Positions 45,541-57,426 of a DNA stretch of 64,000 bases are shown one piece after another (the stretch's first letter is position 1; each line of letters starts with the position of its first letter). Source of the DNA: Rhizomys pruinosus. Taxonomy: Eukaryota; Chordata; Mammalia; Rodentia; Spalacidae. The position numbers and the translations under genes were made by a program. The stretch lies in contig VZQC01003052.1 of assembly GCA_009823505.1 (NCBI GenBank), positions 2,954,701 to 3,018,700 of the forward strand, in the 5' to 3' direction. The notes beneath the pieces are model-generated. The model was not told the DNA's origin. It did not search any database and saw only the letters and a list, made by a program, of their open reading frames with translations.

Positions 45541-46280
45541 TCCCCAAGATCTCATATTAATACTAAGATTACAACATAAAAGTACAAAAATTCAAATACA
45601 TTAAAAGCTCAATGTCTTTTAAAATAATCCAAAGTCTCTCAACTACGGGCTCCTGTAAAATCCAAATTTATTTACATACTATCCTATTTCAACAGGGAAG
45701 AACTGGACACACTTAAGTAAAACCAAAGTCTAGCAATGTAGCACAATATTTGACATCTAGGATTCACCCATGATCTGGCCTCCAAAGGGCTTGGGTGACT
45801 CCACTTCTTTGGCTCTGCCATCCACAGCACACACAGCTTGTCTCATAGGCTTGGGCTGACTCCATTACACGCCACTGCTGCCCTTGGTGGTTGTCCCATG
45901 GTCCCGCCATCTCCAATATGCTGGGGTCTCAGGTCTCTACTGCAACTGAGGCTCCACCTTCACCAATGGGCTCTCCTGGCCTCTCAGGGTGCCAAGCTTC
46001 AGATTCTCTCCAGGAGTCCTTCAATCCTGAGGATCTTTACTGCAACTGAGGCCGCATCTTCACCAATGGCCTTTCCTGCCCTCTCAAGGGGCCAAGCCTC
46101 AGCTGCTTTCCAGGATCCTTTCATGCCTTCAACACCAGTACCATGTAGGAGACTCTTACACATCCCCAGGGCCTGCTTCCAGCTTGAGATGGAGCCTCAG
46201 GCCCCCCTGGACCACAACGACTGCATACTGACCCTGAGGAGATATTTTCTAGAAGATATGCCTCTAAAAGGGCAGCTACT
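45541..46280. repeat. Rodent interspersed repeat with internal duplication
   Basis: 'ctgcaactgaggc' plus 'ttcaccaatgg' plus 'ccaagc.tcag' occurs twice about 95 bp apart (45943 and 46037). I recognise the style as a common rodent repeat but cannot name it. Confidence 0.6.
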
Positions 46281-46284
46281 ATTA

Positions 46285-46515
46285 TTGTCCTAATGTTATA
46301 TATTACAAAAACAAATTAGATTAATTTTGTAACTTGCAACTTTACAGAAATTGTAAATCATTCCTAGGAATTTTCTGGAGGAATTTTTGGGAATCTCTTA
46401 GGTATAATATATCATCTGCAAATAGGGATAATTTGACCTCTTCTTTCCCAATTAGTACTCTTTTGATTTTCTTCTCTTGTCTTATTGCTCTTCTTACTAT
46501 GTTCCTATATGCTAA
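46285..46515 (-). pseudogene. Separate L1 ORF2 fragment, reverse transcriptase core
   Basis: Minus-strand frame with '[19 protein letters not shown]', containing the catalytic FADD of L1 reverse transcriptase. Only about 70 codons; flanked by unrelated repeats, so an old 5' and 3' truncated fragment distinct from the full-length L1. Confidence 0.88.
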
Positions 46516-47350
46516 ATATGGATCCTTATATTTAGAGACAAGTATGCCAGTCACCACTCATCAAGGAAGCTTCTTTTGCAATAGGTGGAGATTATTACAG
46601 AGTTCCACAACTGGTCACACAGAGAATAAGTGTCTGTAAATTTCCCATCCCTAAGTGACACATCTACAATGGAACCTCTACACCTAAGGCTAGTGGAATG
46701 TAGTGGAACAAGGGGCAGAGAGAATACTAATGCCTCTCTCAATGCTCATCAAAGCTCCCTCATACAACAGAGGACAATGAACACAAAAGAGCACAAATGG
46801 TCAAAGCATAGAGAATAAGAGTCCGAGAGTGTGGATCTCTGGACAGGTCTCCTATATTAAACTTCGCTCACCCAGGGCTGGGGACCATTGAGGAAGAGAG
46901 AGCAGAAAGATTGTAAGAGCCAAGGAGGAGGTTTGTGACCATATGGAAATAGAGTCTTACAGGCTCCTGGGACCTTGCTCATATGAACTTAAAGCAAATG
47001 TGACAGCATACACAAGACTCATGCAAACTCAAGCAGACAAAACCCAGCACAGAACTTTGAAAAAGGTCATTAGACCCCAGTCTTAGCCGAAAAACTATTG
47101 GGCAGCTGATTACTCCTAGGTGAGGAAGAGCTGATCTTTAATGGAGTGACTCTAGATAGGCTGACTAGATCTCAGTGGATAAACTTGGGACATCTGGGGA
47201 CACTAACTTGACTTGATAGGCCTTAACATAAATGACCAAATGCATGAAATCCACAGGGGGCTATAGAAAGGTGCTGATGGGGAAGGGGGTGTAAAGATGA
47301 TTAAGATGTGTGTGGAGTATGCAAAAATTCAATAAATATATACCAAAAAG
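46500..47350 (+). repeat. Interspersed repeat family R, copy 3
   Basis: Matches 37690-38560 through its whole length with substitutions and small gaps; ends 'caaaaattcaataaatatat', like copy 2. Confidence 0.8.
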
Positions 47351-48394
47351 AATACAGAAAAAATAATTTTATTTTGACATTTTAAATGATAAAAAAGTCT
47401 TCCAAAAACAAATTAGAATTATGGTCTTTCTTTATAAATATACGATTTGCTCAACTAGATCACAAGCTCTTTAAAGGCAATACTTCTTTCATATATTCTC
47501 TTACACTTCATACCCATGCTGTCCAATAGAATTTTGTGCAAAGAAAGATCTGGTTTACCATCTGTATTGTCCAATACAGTAGCAACTAGTTACATGTGAC
47601 TATTAAGTACTTTAAATATAGTTAGTGCAAATCAATAACTGAGTTTTGAACAATTGTATTGGATTTATTTAACTCTCATTACTAAGTCCCATGTGGGTGG
47701 TGGCTACCATGCTAGACAAAGCAGTAGACAAAGTAGCTACTGCAGTACCTTGTGTAACTTGCATTTACTGGATAGAGAAACAAGTGATTACATGAGCTAA
47801 GTTATAATTTATACCATTGAAATACTGATATTCCACAAGGCAATAGTTTTACTGACCTGGATGGGTGGAGCTACTTTCCCACTGCTGTAGACTCTGGAAG
47901 AATTTTCCTGTATCAGAAAAGAATGGCAAATGCTAATAAACACACAGACAAGGGTATATATTTAGGTCACACTTATTCTTTGCTCAGTATAAATTCATTC
48001 TGACTCAGGTCAGCCTCTTTTGTTTTTCAGAAATAAAATCCTGTAATGGACATGTTTTAATGGCCGTTTCTCATTTTGACATTTCCCTTCAGGAGTGAAA
48101 GAGAAAGAGATAAGCTATTGTCAACACAACCACAAGCAAACCAACCAGCCTCTAAACACTGAAGAGAAATGTCAAAAAGGATTAATCATGACCTAAAGAT
48201 GCATGGACATGTTATTCTTCTCATATATTGAGAAAGAAGATGGTGCTTAGATATTTAAAGACTATAATGAGATAGTCAAGGGCTTGACAGCCTTGAAATA
48301 ACATTTATGTCAGTAGCCCTGTGACCTCCACTGCCTCAGTGCAAAGACAGATCTGCCATTGATGGTTCATCTGAGTGAGCACTGGTTTGAAGAA
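47351..48394. other. Single-copy AT-rich sequence
   Basis: No repeat family or exon recognised. Confidence 0.4.
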
Positions 48395-48770
48395 TATTGC
48401 TTTTTTTTAATTTAAGTCAGTCTCTGAAAGACAAATATCACACATTTTTTTCCCATTTGTGGATTCTAGATAAATCAAGCCTATATATGTATACCTATAT
48501 ATAATATACATATATGTATATATACCTATATATATATATAGGTATACATATATACATTATATAATTACATATATTATACATATATTATATATGACATGAA
48601 AGTAGAAAGAAGACTGTCTAGGGGAATGAATGGGGGCTAATGGAAGGGAATAAGAAGGAAGGGGTAGAATATGATCAAAGTACATTCTATATATGTATGA
48701 AAATGTCCCCATGAAACCCAGTACCATGTATAGTGGATATACAACAATAAAGAGAATATTGAATGTTGTT
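48395..48770 (+). mobile_element. L1 3'-end fragment with AT microsatellite
   Basis: 'tctctgaaagacaaatatca' and 'gatcaaagtacattctatat' plus 'gaaaatgtccccatgaaacc' are typical of rodent L1 3' ends; the middle is replaced by a TATA-rich tract. Confidence 0.6.
48479..48592. repeat. AT-rich tract with a perfect palindrome
   Basis: TA/TATAC repeats. 48521-48546 is a perfect 26-bp palindrome from 'tatacctata' to 'tataggtata'. Confidence 0.9.
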
Positions 48771-48885
48771 GAATTATTTTTCTATTGTTTTGTGTTTTGT
48801 GAATTTCATATAATACATTTTGATCATATTTAGGTCCGTTCCTGTATCTGCACACCCCATACCTAACCCCTCAACACATTTCTGT

Positions 48886-48890
48886 TCTTT

Positions 48891-48935
<45 letters not shown>

Positions 48936-48954
48936 CACACACACACACACACAC
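48886..48954. repeat. (TC)n-(AC)n compound microsatellite
   Basis: TC run to about 48932 then an AC run to 48952. Confidence 0.95.
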
Positions 48955-49376
48955 GCCTATAGAATCTCATTCATGTCTCCATAAGAGTCTCACCCTTAAA
49001 TGAGACTGAATCTCCCCTTCCCAGCAGTCATCAGCTGCCTGTAATTCCTCAGATACAGTTGGGGTTTCTTACCAACTTACCTAAGACTATGTCGGGATTT
49101 TGTCTGGCTTGAGCTTACATGGGACTTGTCCATGATGCTAGCATTGCTGAGAGTTCATATGTGTAATGGACCAGCTGTCTGGAAACTCTGATTCCTTGTG
49201 GCCACCACCTATTCTGGCTCTTACAGACTTCCCACTTCTGCAATGATCCCAGCCTTGAGAGCCAGAAGGCATCCTATTCAGGGATAAGCAGTCTGTAGTT
49301 GTAGGAATGAAACTTTGCCTGGCTTGAGGCAAGAACTTGTAAGACCTGTCCCGTAAGACCTCCAAGGAGAGTTATC
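48955..49376. other. Sequence of uncertain origin
   Basis: Possibly the 5' part of the LTR-like element that follows; I cannot set the boundary. Confidence 0.3.
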
Positions 49377-49860
49377 TGTTATCTCTGTGGGCATTCAGCT
49401 GCCTCTCTGAGTTATCTGTAGCTCCGGAAGGTTCCGAAGTTTTGGGATATTACAATGTTTTCTTCTTTGCCTATCTCTGCAAAGTTCCAGAAATGGATGG
49501 CTGCCTCCCTTAAGGCATTGAGCAAAATGTCACACCTCTAGTTACCTGTTGCACAAACAGGAGCTCTGCAGCCCCCAATTAGAGCCACGGTGGTTTGCCC
49601 TTCCCTTCCGCCTGCCCCCTACTTCCTTGCCCAGAGCACAGTAACCTTTGGTATATAAACACACTGCTGGCATAAATAAATGAGAGACTATTCTCCTGGA
49701 TCTTGCCCTCTGAGTCCATCTTTTATTATCTTTCTATTCTGTAGGGTAACTTTCTTGAAGTCCCCTCCCCCCCTCCTTGGTAACTTTCTCTCGGTCCCCT
49801 CCCCCCTCCTTGCCAGAGCTAAGCCTAGAGACTGTCGGCCTGCAGACAGGAGACAGCTTT
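49377..49860 (+). mobile_element. Candidate solo LTR
   Basis: 'tatataaa' (49652-49659) followed by 'aataaa' (49675-49680) in promoter-to-polyA order, a CT-rich downstream region and a TG start are LTR-like. Two units 'ggtaactttct' plus 'cccctccccc' repeat at 49745 and 49781. No second LTR or primer site found; boundaries approximate. Confidence 0.45.
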
Positions 49861-50204
49861 GAAGCCCACAGTCCTGTGGAACTGCCAAATCTGGTTCAAG
49901 AGAGGGAAGAAAATCGTGTGGATAGCAGCCACGCATGTGACTAAAGGACTATTCAGACAATTATCAAACTCCTACATGTAGTCTTTTATTCTCTGCATGT
50001 TGGTCAGTCGTGTTTCTAAAGCATCACATTTGAATGACGCTCTATTGTGTTGAACCCATTTCCTCATTCAAAGAGGAAAACTATAAAATGAAATCATAAG
50101 AGATTGTCAGGGACGTGAAGAGGAAGGAACATTATACTCAAACTAAAGGCACAGGGAGCCTACAGTCTAAAAAGAGCTACCTCAGAGCATTTTACTGAGT
50201 AGAT
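49861..50204. other. Single-copy sequence
   Basis: Nothing recognised. Confidence 0.4.
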
Positions 50205-50510
50205 AATCCAGGCCCAAAGAACAAATATTTTATTTTGTGATACCACTGATATGGAATATCTACAATAGACAAATTTATAGAGACAATTAGATTAGGTTTT
50301 GTCATGGGACTGAGGAGAATGTAGAGGTTAATGCTTAGTAAGTACTGAGTTTCTGTTAGGAGTGATAACATTTGGAACTAGATAGAAGTAATGGTTGACC
50401 AATACTATGATTGTAATAAAGCTGTGGAATAGTACACTTAAGATCAAGGAAGATGGTAGATTTTGTGTAATGTTGATTTTATCATAAGTCAAAATATGAT
50501 CAGTGGATAT
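50205..50510 (+). mobile_element. Ancient L1 3'-end fragment
   Basis: 'gtgataccactgatatggaa', 'aagtactgagtttctgttag' and 'ggaatagtacacttaagatc' in order match the old mammalian L1 3' untranslated region, about 25-30% diverged by eye. Confidence 0.6.
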
Positions 50511-50979
50511 CACACAAAAGAAAAAAAAAGCACCAAGACAGAACAGTGCTTAAGTTGATCCCAAGCATTTGTCCCACTCAGTAAATTCATATTGAAAACA
50601 TAAAAGCTAAGTGAATATCCTTTTCTACTCCTACAGCTCATGACTAGACATTCATCTAAATAGCTTTGAGTATTTGCCTTAAATATGAATAGAGGAAGCT
50701 TTTATCCACATCATTCTTATCCTGTTAAGGTGAAAAAAGACTGAAAATCAATTTTTTTAAAGCCAAGAATATCTTACTTTTCCCTTCCTGACACTGTTAA
50801 TTTACTTCATGGTAACTGATGGTAGAAAAAGATAGCTCGTTGTTACTCCCCATCACATCAGGCTGAGTCACAAGACTGTCACTCCACATTTTCAGTTCAG
50901 TTGTAAACCATTATCTATCAGCAAATTGAGCAGTTCTAAATTGGCTGTCTTTGCATAATGCCTAACATCCAGAAGTAGA

Positions 50980-51125
50980 GTTTTGTTTGCAGTGATGAAA
51001 GCTTGGAAATAACCAAAATATCCATCTTTAGAAAAGTGTTTAAATAAATTATGGAACAAATATGTTGATAGTCTATAGCCTTTGGGTTAAAATAAGACAC
51101 AGTATTGATGATGGAGCCAGGTTAT
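50980..51125 (+). mobile_element. Ancient L1 ORF2 3' fragment
   Basis: 'agcttggaaataaccaaaat' followed by 'atccatctttag' and 'aaataaattatggaacaaat' is the decayed L1 ORF2 C-terminal coding region. Confidence 0.55.
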
Positions 51126-51944
51126 TTCATTAAATGATAAGGCAATATGATGACAGTATATATGGCACCATGAGTTACAGAGGTATATCTGTATTTAAGG
51201 GAGTTGGGGAGAACATTGTTATTAATCTAGGTCAGTTAAGAGGCTTATTCTGCCCCCTTCCATTTTCCTAGACCACCTGCTATAGGAAGATTGAATTTGC
51301 TGTGTTTCTCCTTTTTAATTTATTTCCTCTGTCTAAATAACATGTTCCTTTTTCATTCTGTCCAGATGTTTGACAGGTGCTTAACTTCTAGGCTCCTTCA
51401 CCAAAAAACACATGCTCTTATACATAGGCATTGTATCTAATACCCAGAAGCAAACTGCATTGCGAATGAGCTCCTACACAAATCAGAGCTTCAGGAAAAG
51501 AACATATCTTCATAGTGGTTTCCTGACAATGGAGAGAGTCTTCTCTTACACAAGTTCTGGAAGACCAACCTTTTTTTCAGCTAACTTGTCAATGATTACT
51601 ATAGAAAGAAAGGGTTGTGAAATGTGGTCACAGGACAGGGACTTCTAGTACTACATCAGTGACCTGATTAATATGCTGAGCTAAAGGCATGGACAAAGTA
51701 TATCTTTTAAAATCATTGTTAGATTTCTTTCTTACAATAAACCTTGCCCTTGCATTTTCTTCCTTTAGCATCAAAAAGACACTCACTCATGAAACCACAA
51801 GCTCTCCTACCAGTATTCTGCAACTATCTCAGTTTCTCGAGAGAGAGATCAGCACCTTGGAGCAGAGTGCTGTAGCGGTGTATCCCTGCAGCCACCCTCC
51901 ACTTCTGGATCTAGTCTACCATTTCTTGTTATGCTTCTGCTATA
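51126..51944. other. Single-copy sequence
   Basis: Nothing recognised. The plus frames at 51412-51648 and 51689-51958 (78 and 89 codons) have no motif I know. Confidence 0.4.
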
Positions 51945-51958
51945 AGAAATTGACTTAG

Positions 51959-52188
51959 GGCTGGAGAGATGGCCTAGCGGTTAAGAGCACCGACTGCTCT
52001 TGCAGAGGACCTGGGTTCGATCCCCAACACCCACATGGTGGCTAAGAACCATCTTTAACTCCAGTTCCAGGGGAATCCAACACCCTCTTCTGACCTCTTT
52101 GGCCGCATTGTATGACATGGATGCACAGACCTACATGCAGACAGTACACTCATACACATAAAAAAATTAATTAATTAATTAAAAAAAG
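51959..52188 (+). mobile_element. B2 SINE with target duplication
   Basis: Intact A and B boxes, (TTAA)n tail, flanked by the exact 14-bp 'agaaattgacttag' (51945-51958 and 52189-52202). A recent copy. Confidence 0.97.
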
Positions 52189-52202
52189 AGAAATTGACTT
52201 AG

Positions 52203-54104
52203 TGTTGGTGTCTGTTGTTACAAATGATTTGGAGGAGCATTGAAGAATAGATGAGGTTAATGCTTTGACCATCAGCATTAGCTTTGTATCATATCATGTT
52301 TCCTCTTTTCCAAGTGGAATACTTCTTAAGATCAGGGTAAAGGTCAACCGGTTCATTTATCTCTTATTATTCTCTTGCTGTCTGACTCAGTTCTAGCTAT
52401 CTAAGACTTCCTGTTTACTTTTTCACTCAGGGCTTTTGTCACTTGCTCTGCCTCTGCATAGAATGTTCTTCTTCCAAAGAAAGAACCGGCCTCACTCTTC
52501 ATTTCCTATGGGTCAAATGTCACTGTTTTTTTTTTGTTGTTTGTTTTTGTTGTTTTTTTAGGATACTCCATTTAAAATTACCACTCATGTACTTTCTATC
52601 CCACATTCTGTTGGCCTTTCCTCAGGTTCTTTGCCTTATATATTTTATTTTTGTTGCTGTGTAACATGATTATACAGAACAGGAGAACAGAGATTTTTGG
52701 CTCCTTTATCTGGCACATAGAAAGCACTCTGGAATGAGAGAATGAATGACCTCTTATAATTCTAGTTCATCTTCCCTCCCTGGTGGATGGACTAACCTAA
52801 GATACTGCCTAGAAGACATAAAGAAGGGTCAGCTCAAAGGAGTAGGAATCAATACTTATTCATTACCTACTACTATATGTTCTGAGCATTTTATACTTTG
52901 ACTGCTGTCAGGCTGTCTATCTAGCACCACCATCCTCCAAACAAAGCAATTTGGGGTGATTACCCACCCTCCTTCTGGGAGCATCCCCTGGTGAATTCCA
53001 TCCACATGGCTGCTATAGGAGCCTCTCTCTATGTTAGCACATCCTGGCTCTGGTGCTCGGCCATCACTGTTAGATGTGAGAGTACAGCACTTCTTTAAGT
53101 TGGGCAAAAGAGCTCCCTAAAAAAATGGGATCCTATATTATGAAACTCAAACCCTGGTGACTACAGTCCCCTGAGAGCTGATGTTGGCAAGCCAAGTTTT
53201 CATTTATGCAGAGTGACAGAGAAAGGTGGTCTGCAGCCAAAAGAAGAGTCACTGTACACAGAGAGGGAGATATGAAGCCTGGTATAGGCTTCATGCTCTT
53301 GAATTCACTGATTATTGCTCATTTATGAAAGTCAGTTAGGCTCCTATTGTTGAATATGGAAACATCCTTACAGCCTTTTATGGCATTCTCCTCTTAAAAA
53401 ATTCTGGAGATAGTTTTTATTACTTGTTAAGAAACAGGAAAGTTGTCTCAATTAGTGATGACAGAAAGGAGCTACTGTTTCTCTAATTTTTTTTAGATGA
53501 AGTTATGTCAGGAAGGTTGTGTGTTCCCTAGAGTTAGTCAGGAAATGGCTTGCTTGATTTGTCAGCTGGGAATTGAAGTCAACACTCCAGAGCTGGTATA
53601 GTCTTCCAGTGTGTGGTTCAGCCAAGTCCAGCCACTTAGATCCTTTGCTTTTTAATAACTTTTATTGACATCTTTACAGACACAGAGTAGTTCAATCATT
53701 CCCTGTGCACACACCAACCAGTTTCAGCTATATTGAACTATTCAATCATGTGCATATATTTATATCATATATTCACTGTTCTTAGTTTCTGGTGGTTACT
53801 CAATCAATGGACACCTAGAAAGAGAAAACAACCAAACTCCATAGAACTTCCAGCATTGGAACCGGATCTGTACTATGGTTATACAAAGTATCCCATAGAG
53901 AATGGCAGGAAAAAAGACACAGAACTGAGCTCAAGGGGTTTGGCTGCTATATCTATGTAATACACAGTGTTATCTAAGGGAGAGGGAAGAGAAAGAGAGT
54001 GAGAGAATTTTTTTGTAGCTCCACCTGAAAAACACTAAATATTGGAGCTATGTTTAGTGTCAAAAGAAGTGCAAACCCAGCTCTCCTCTCCCACCCAAAC
54101 ATGT
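52203..54104. other. Single-copy sequence
   Basis: About 1.9 kb with no recognised repeat or exon; a T-rich patch at 52525-52560. Confidence 0.4.
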
Positions 54105-54415
54105 TGCATGTTTGTGTTAGGTCTGGGCTTCCCAGAATCCCAAGGGGCACACAGGGCCCACTTCCTCCAGAAGCTGTCAATCTTCTGACCCCTTCCCCTG
54201 TACCTGAGGTCCCGCCCCCATGGGTATAAATGGGTGGACCCCAGTAGCCATCTTTCTCTCTGCTTGTCTCTCTGCCCCTGCCCCTGCCCCTGCCCACTGC
54301 CTTGCTGTCTGGTTCCACCACGTGTCTGCAGGCGGCCAGCGCTGGTAGTCCCACATGGAAGTAAACATGTTCCTGGTGTGACTTAAGCCTCACGTGCCTT
54401 TTAATCTGGGGGCTG
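54105..54415 (+). promoter_or_regulatory. LTR-like or promoter-like segment
   Basis: 'ccgcccccatgggtataaat' places a GC box just upstream of a TATA box (54223-54229), followed by a CT-rich stretch with 'gcccct' repeated four times (54274-54297) and 'agtaaaca'. The order suits an LTR U3-R-U5; no partner LTR found. Confidence 0.4.
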
Positions 54416-54757
54416 GAGGTGCAAGGCCTTTTTGTAACCTAAAAGTTTGTAATGATGGATAGGATTAATGCTTAGATGCTGTCCTCCGAGATACATCTCC
54501 AGAGGCCTCACATCAGGATTTGTTTTGACCTATTCTCGTCTTCTCTGCCTGTGGTTAATGATTCACAAGTGACACCTTGGTAACAGCTAAGGGACCTTCT
54601 CCCTGTGTTCACTTGAAGGTCAGGGACTAATCCCGAGCCTGGGGATAGTGCCATCACTCATGTTTAAAGCTGCACTCAGGGTAATGTTGGAGCTGACTGG
54701 AGTTTGGTTCAATGAGATGGCAGGTCCCCTGCCTGTCACTCTGCTGCTGACAGCTGC

Positions 54758-54762
<5 letters not shown>
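54416..54762. other. Single-copy sequence
   Basis: Nothing recognised. Confidence 0.4.

Positions 54763-54805
<43 letters not shown>
54763..54805. repeat. (TC)n microsatellite
   Basis: Uninterrupted TC run. Confidence 0.96.
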
Positions 54806-54807
<2 letters not shown>

Positions 54808-55747
54808 GAAGAACATTTATATAAGTGCCACTGACTCAGGACTGAATAAACCAAGATAAGAAATGAAAAGCTGGACTCAGCAGGGTGGTGGGACACAGTG
54901 TCTCAAACTGAGGGACCAGCCCCCAAACTGCTGTGATGAACCCTCACTCCCCAGAGATTCCCATGCCTGGGGCTTCTTCTCTCATCACAGAGCCGTGATA
55001 CATGCAGCCTTATTCCTGGATGGTGATAGCTGCCAGCTTTAATACCTACCTCAGAGGGAGCCTGGGGATCAAATGAGACTGTGACCAGGGAGGCATTCTG
55101 CTTATGCAGAATGCCGTATAGAGATACCGACTATCATTTCCAGTCCTGGAGACCTGCCTCCCCCACACCCCAACACTCTGAAATCCAGGTTTTCTTCCTG
55201 AGGAGGAAAGCTTGCATCAGCATCTGTTTCGGAATGACAGCAACTCCTGAAAAGAATTCACCAATATTTATAATTCACATGCAAAAATGTGTCAAACATA
55301 CTTAGCAAGCTTCTCATGAATTCCTTGTGCCTAGCAACCCAAACAGAAAAAAAAGGAACATATGGAATTTGTGGTTATTTGATATCAATCTGTTCTGAAT
55401 GAACATGAAAGTTGCCCACTTTCCCCCAAATATGAATCTAGTGTAGTTATTTTTGCCAGTGAATGGGGATAAATAAGGCTCCTCCTCCTTGTATCAGTCA
55501 TTTCCATTCTTTCCTAATGACATCTTCATTCTTGGTGAAGACAAAGAACCACAGATGCCAGTACATGTGTCCTCTGCCTTTTCTAATTCAAAACCTTCCA
55601 CTTCAAGACTCTTTCCTCCCTACTGGGCACACTGTCTCAGGCATCACAGCAGTGACAGACAGTTCCTCTAGAGGAAAGCGTGTGGCCCTTAGCTCCACCT
55701 CAGGCAGTAAACCCTCTGTGTAATCTGAATAGAAAACCTTGTTTCTA
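54806..55747. other. Single-copy sequence
   Basis: No repeat family or exon recognised. Confidence 0.4.
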
Positions 55748-55869
55748 GCCGGGCGTGGTGGCGCACGCCTTTAATCCTAGCACTTGGGAGGCAGAGGCAG
55801 GCGGATCTTTGTGAGTTCAAAGCCAGCCTGGTCTACAGAGTGAGTTCCAGGACAGCTGGGGCTACAGGG
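55748..55869 (+). mobile_element. Young B1 SINE cut by an assembly gap
   Basis: 'gccgggcgtggtggcgcacg' to 'cagctggggctacaggg', close to the local B1 consensus; its last 25 bases and tail are missing at the N. Confidence 0.95.
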
Positions 55870-55870
55870 N
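55870..55870. other. Assembly gap (single N)
   Basis: One N directly after the truncated B1. Confidence 0.9.
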
Positions 55871-56011
55871 TATTTTTTATTATCTCAGCTTTCATTAAGG
55901 CTGATCTCCGGAGGCAGAAGGCAAACAAGGATATTCCCGAGACTGTAAGTATGTGGGAGCTCAGTGGGGACAGTGTCTGGGTCCTAGGCTTGTGATAAGA
56001 ACATGGTCACG

Positions 56012-56230
56012 GGGCTGGAGAGATGGCCTAGTGGTTAAGAGCACCAACTGCTCTTGCAAAGGACCTGGGTTTGATCCCTAGCACCCACATGGTGGCTAAG
56101 AACTGTCTGTAACTCCAGTTCCAGGGGAATCCGAGACCTTCTTCTGACCTCCGCAACACTGCATGACACAGGTGCACAAACCTACATGCAGACAGCACAT
56201 TCATACACATAAAAAATAAATTTAAAAAAT
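56012..56230 (+). mobile_element. B2 SINE
   Basis: 'ggctggagagatggcctagt' to 'acattcatacacataaaaaa', without the 17-bp duplication. No clear target duplication. Confidence 0.94.
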
Positions 56231-56339
56231 CACTCTGTAATTCTATCATCTACAGACATGATTTTTGACAGTAATTTATGCATGTCTATATATGGGCTTA
56301 GACACATGCACACTTTCTTTTTCATGTATGTCATATATA

Positions 56340-56416
56340 TTCATGAATGTATGTTCACGTGTATGGGTGCACATGTGGGGGTTTACACGCACATGTATAC
56401 CCATGCACATGTCTGT

Positions 56417-56449
<33 letters not shown>

Positions 56450-56710
56450 GCCCCAAGGTTAACACTAGGAGTCTTCCTTGATCAGTCTTCACCTTATAAT
56501 TTGAGGTAGGGTCTCTTAGTTGAACCTATAGCTCACTGAAACAACTAGTCTGGCCTGATCATTTCAGCAGTTGACCCCTCCTTCTGAGTGCTAGAATTAC
56601 AGGTAGACAGCACACCCACTCGGCATTTAAGTCAGATCTGGAGCTCTGACCTCAGGTTCTCATGGGTGTACAGCATGTGCTTTACCCATGGAGCCATCTC
56701 CTTAGCCCTG
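56340..56710 (-). mobile_element. B3-like SINE, antisense, with GT tract
   Basis: Ends 'acccatggagccatctcctt', the reverse of a B3-type head; a GT run at 56410-56448 lies in its tail half. Confidence 0.65.
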
Positions 56711-56711
56711 C

Positions 56712-56868
56712 CTTTTGTGAAACAGGGTCTTACTATGTAGCTATGGGTAGCCTACAACTCACTATATAGCCCAGGCCTATATATAGGCCTTAAAGTCACT
56801 GTGATCCTCTACTTCAACTTCCTGAGTGCCAAGAATATAGGCATGAGCCACCATACCTAGCTTTGTTT
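56712..56868 (-). mobile_element. Old B1-like SINE, antisense
   Basis: 'gaaacagggtcttactatgt' to 'gagccaccatacctagct', strongly diverged. Confidence 0.75.
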
Positions 56869-56886
56869 AAAAATAGACTATTCTTG

Positions 56887-56994
56887 TCCAGGCATGGTAG
56901 TGCACACCTTTAATCCCAGCATTTAGGAGGCAGAGGCCTGCCCCTGCCTCCCAAGTGCTAGGATTAAAGGCGTGGGCCACCATGCCCGGCTGGA
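56887..56994. mobile_element. Two B1 heads in inverted orientation
   Basis: A sense B1 head ('ccaggcatggtagtgcacac' to 'ggaggcagaggc') is followed at once by an antisense B1 head ('tgcctcccaagtgctaggat' to 'caccatgcccggctgg'). Arms are about 50 bp with a loop of a few bases. Confidence 0.88.
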
Positions 56995-57092
56995 CATTAA
57001 GGTATTTTTTAATTGTTTAAACTGTATTGTGACTAGAGGCTGGTTAGTTCACATGGTTCGAGTGTAGTGCTAATATAATAAATAATTTAGGG

Positions 57093-57350
57093 GGGGCTGG
57101 AGAGATGGCCTAGCGGTTAAGAGCACCGACCGCTCTTACAGAGGACCCGGGTTCGATCCCCAGCACCCACATGGCGGCCGAAAACCGTCTGAAACTCCGG
57201 TTCCAGGAGAGCTCCAGTTCCAGGGGAATCTGGCACCCTCTTCTGACCTCCGCGGCATTGCACTACACGGGTGCACAGACCTGCATGCAGACAGTACATT
57301 CATACACATACAGAAATAAATAAAAAAATTAAAAAAAAAAAATAAAAAAG
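57093..57350 (+). mobile_element. B2 SINE, 17-bp-duplication subfamily
   Basis: 'aactccggttccaggag' (57193-57209) then 'agctccagttccagggg' (57210-57226). Intact pol III boxes and a long A-rich tail. Confidence 0.95.
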
Positions 57351-57426
57351 AAAGAGCTTTGCCTTAGAGCTCAGAATTCTGTCTTTGGAGCCTTGGGCAA
57401 GATGGCCCCTCAGTTTCAGTATATTT

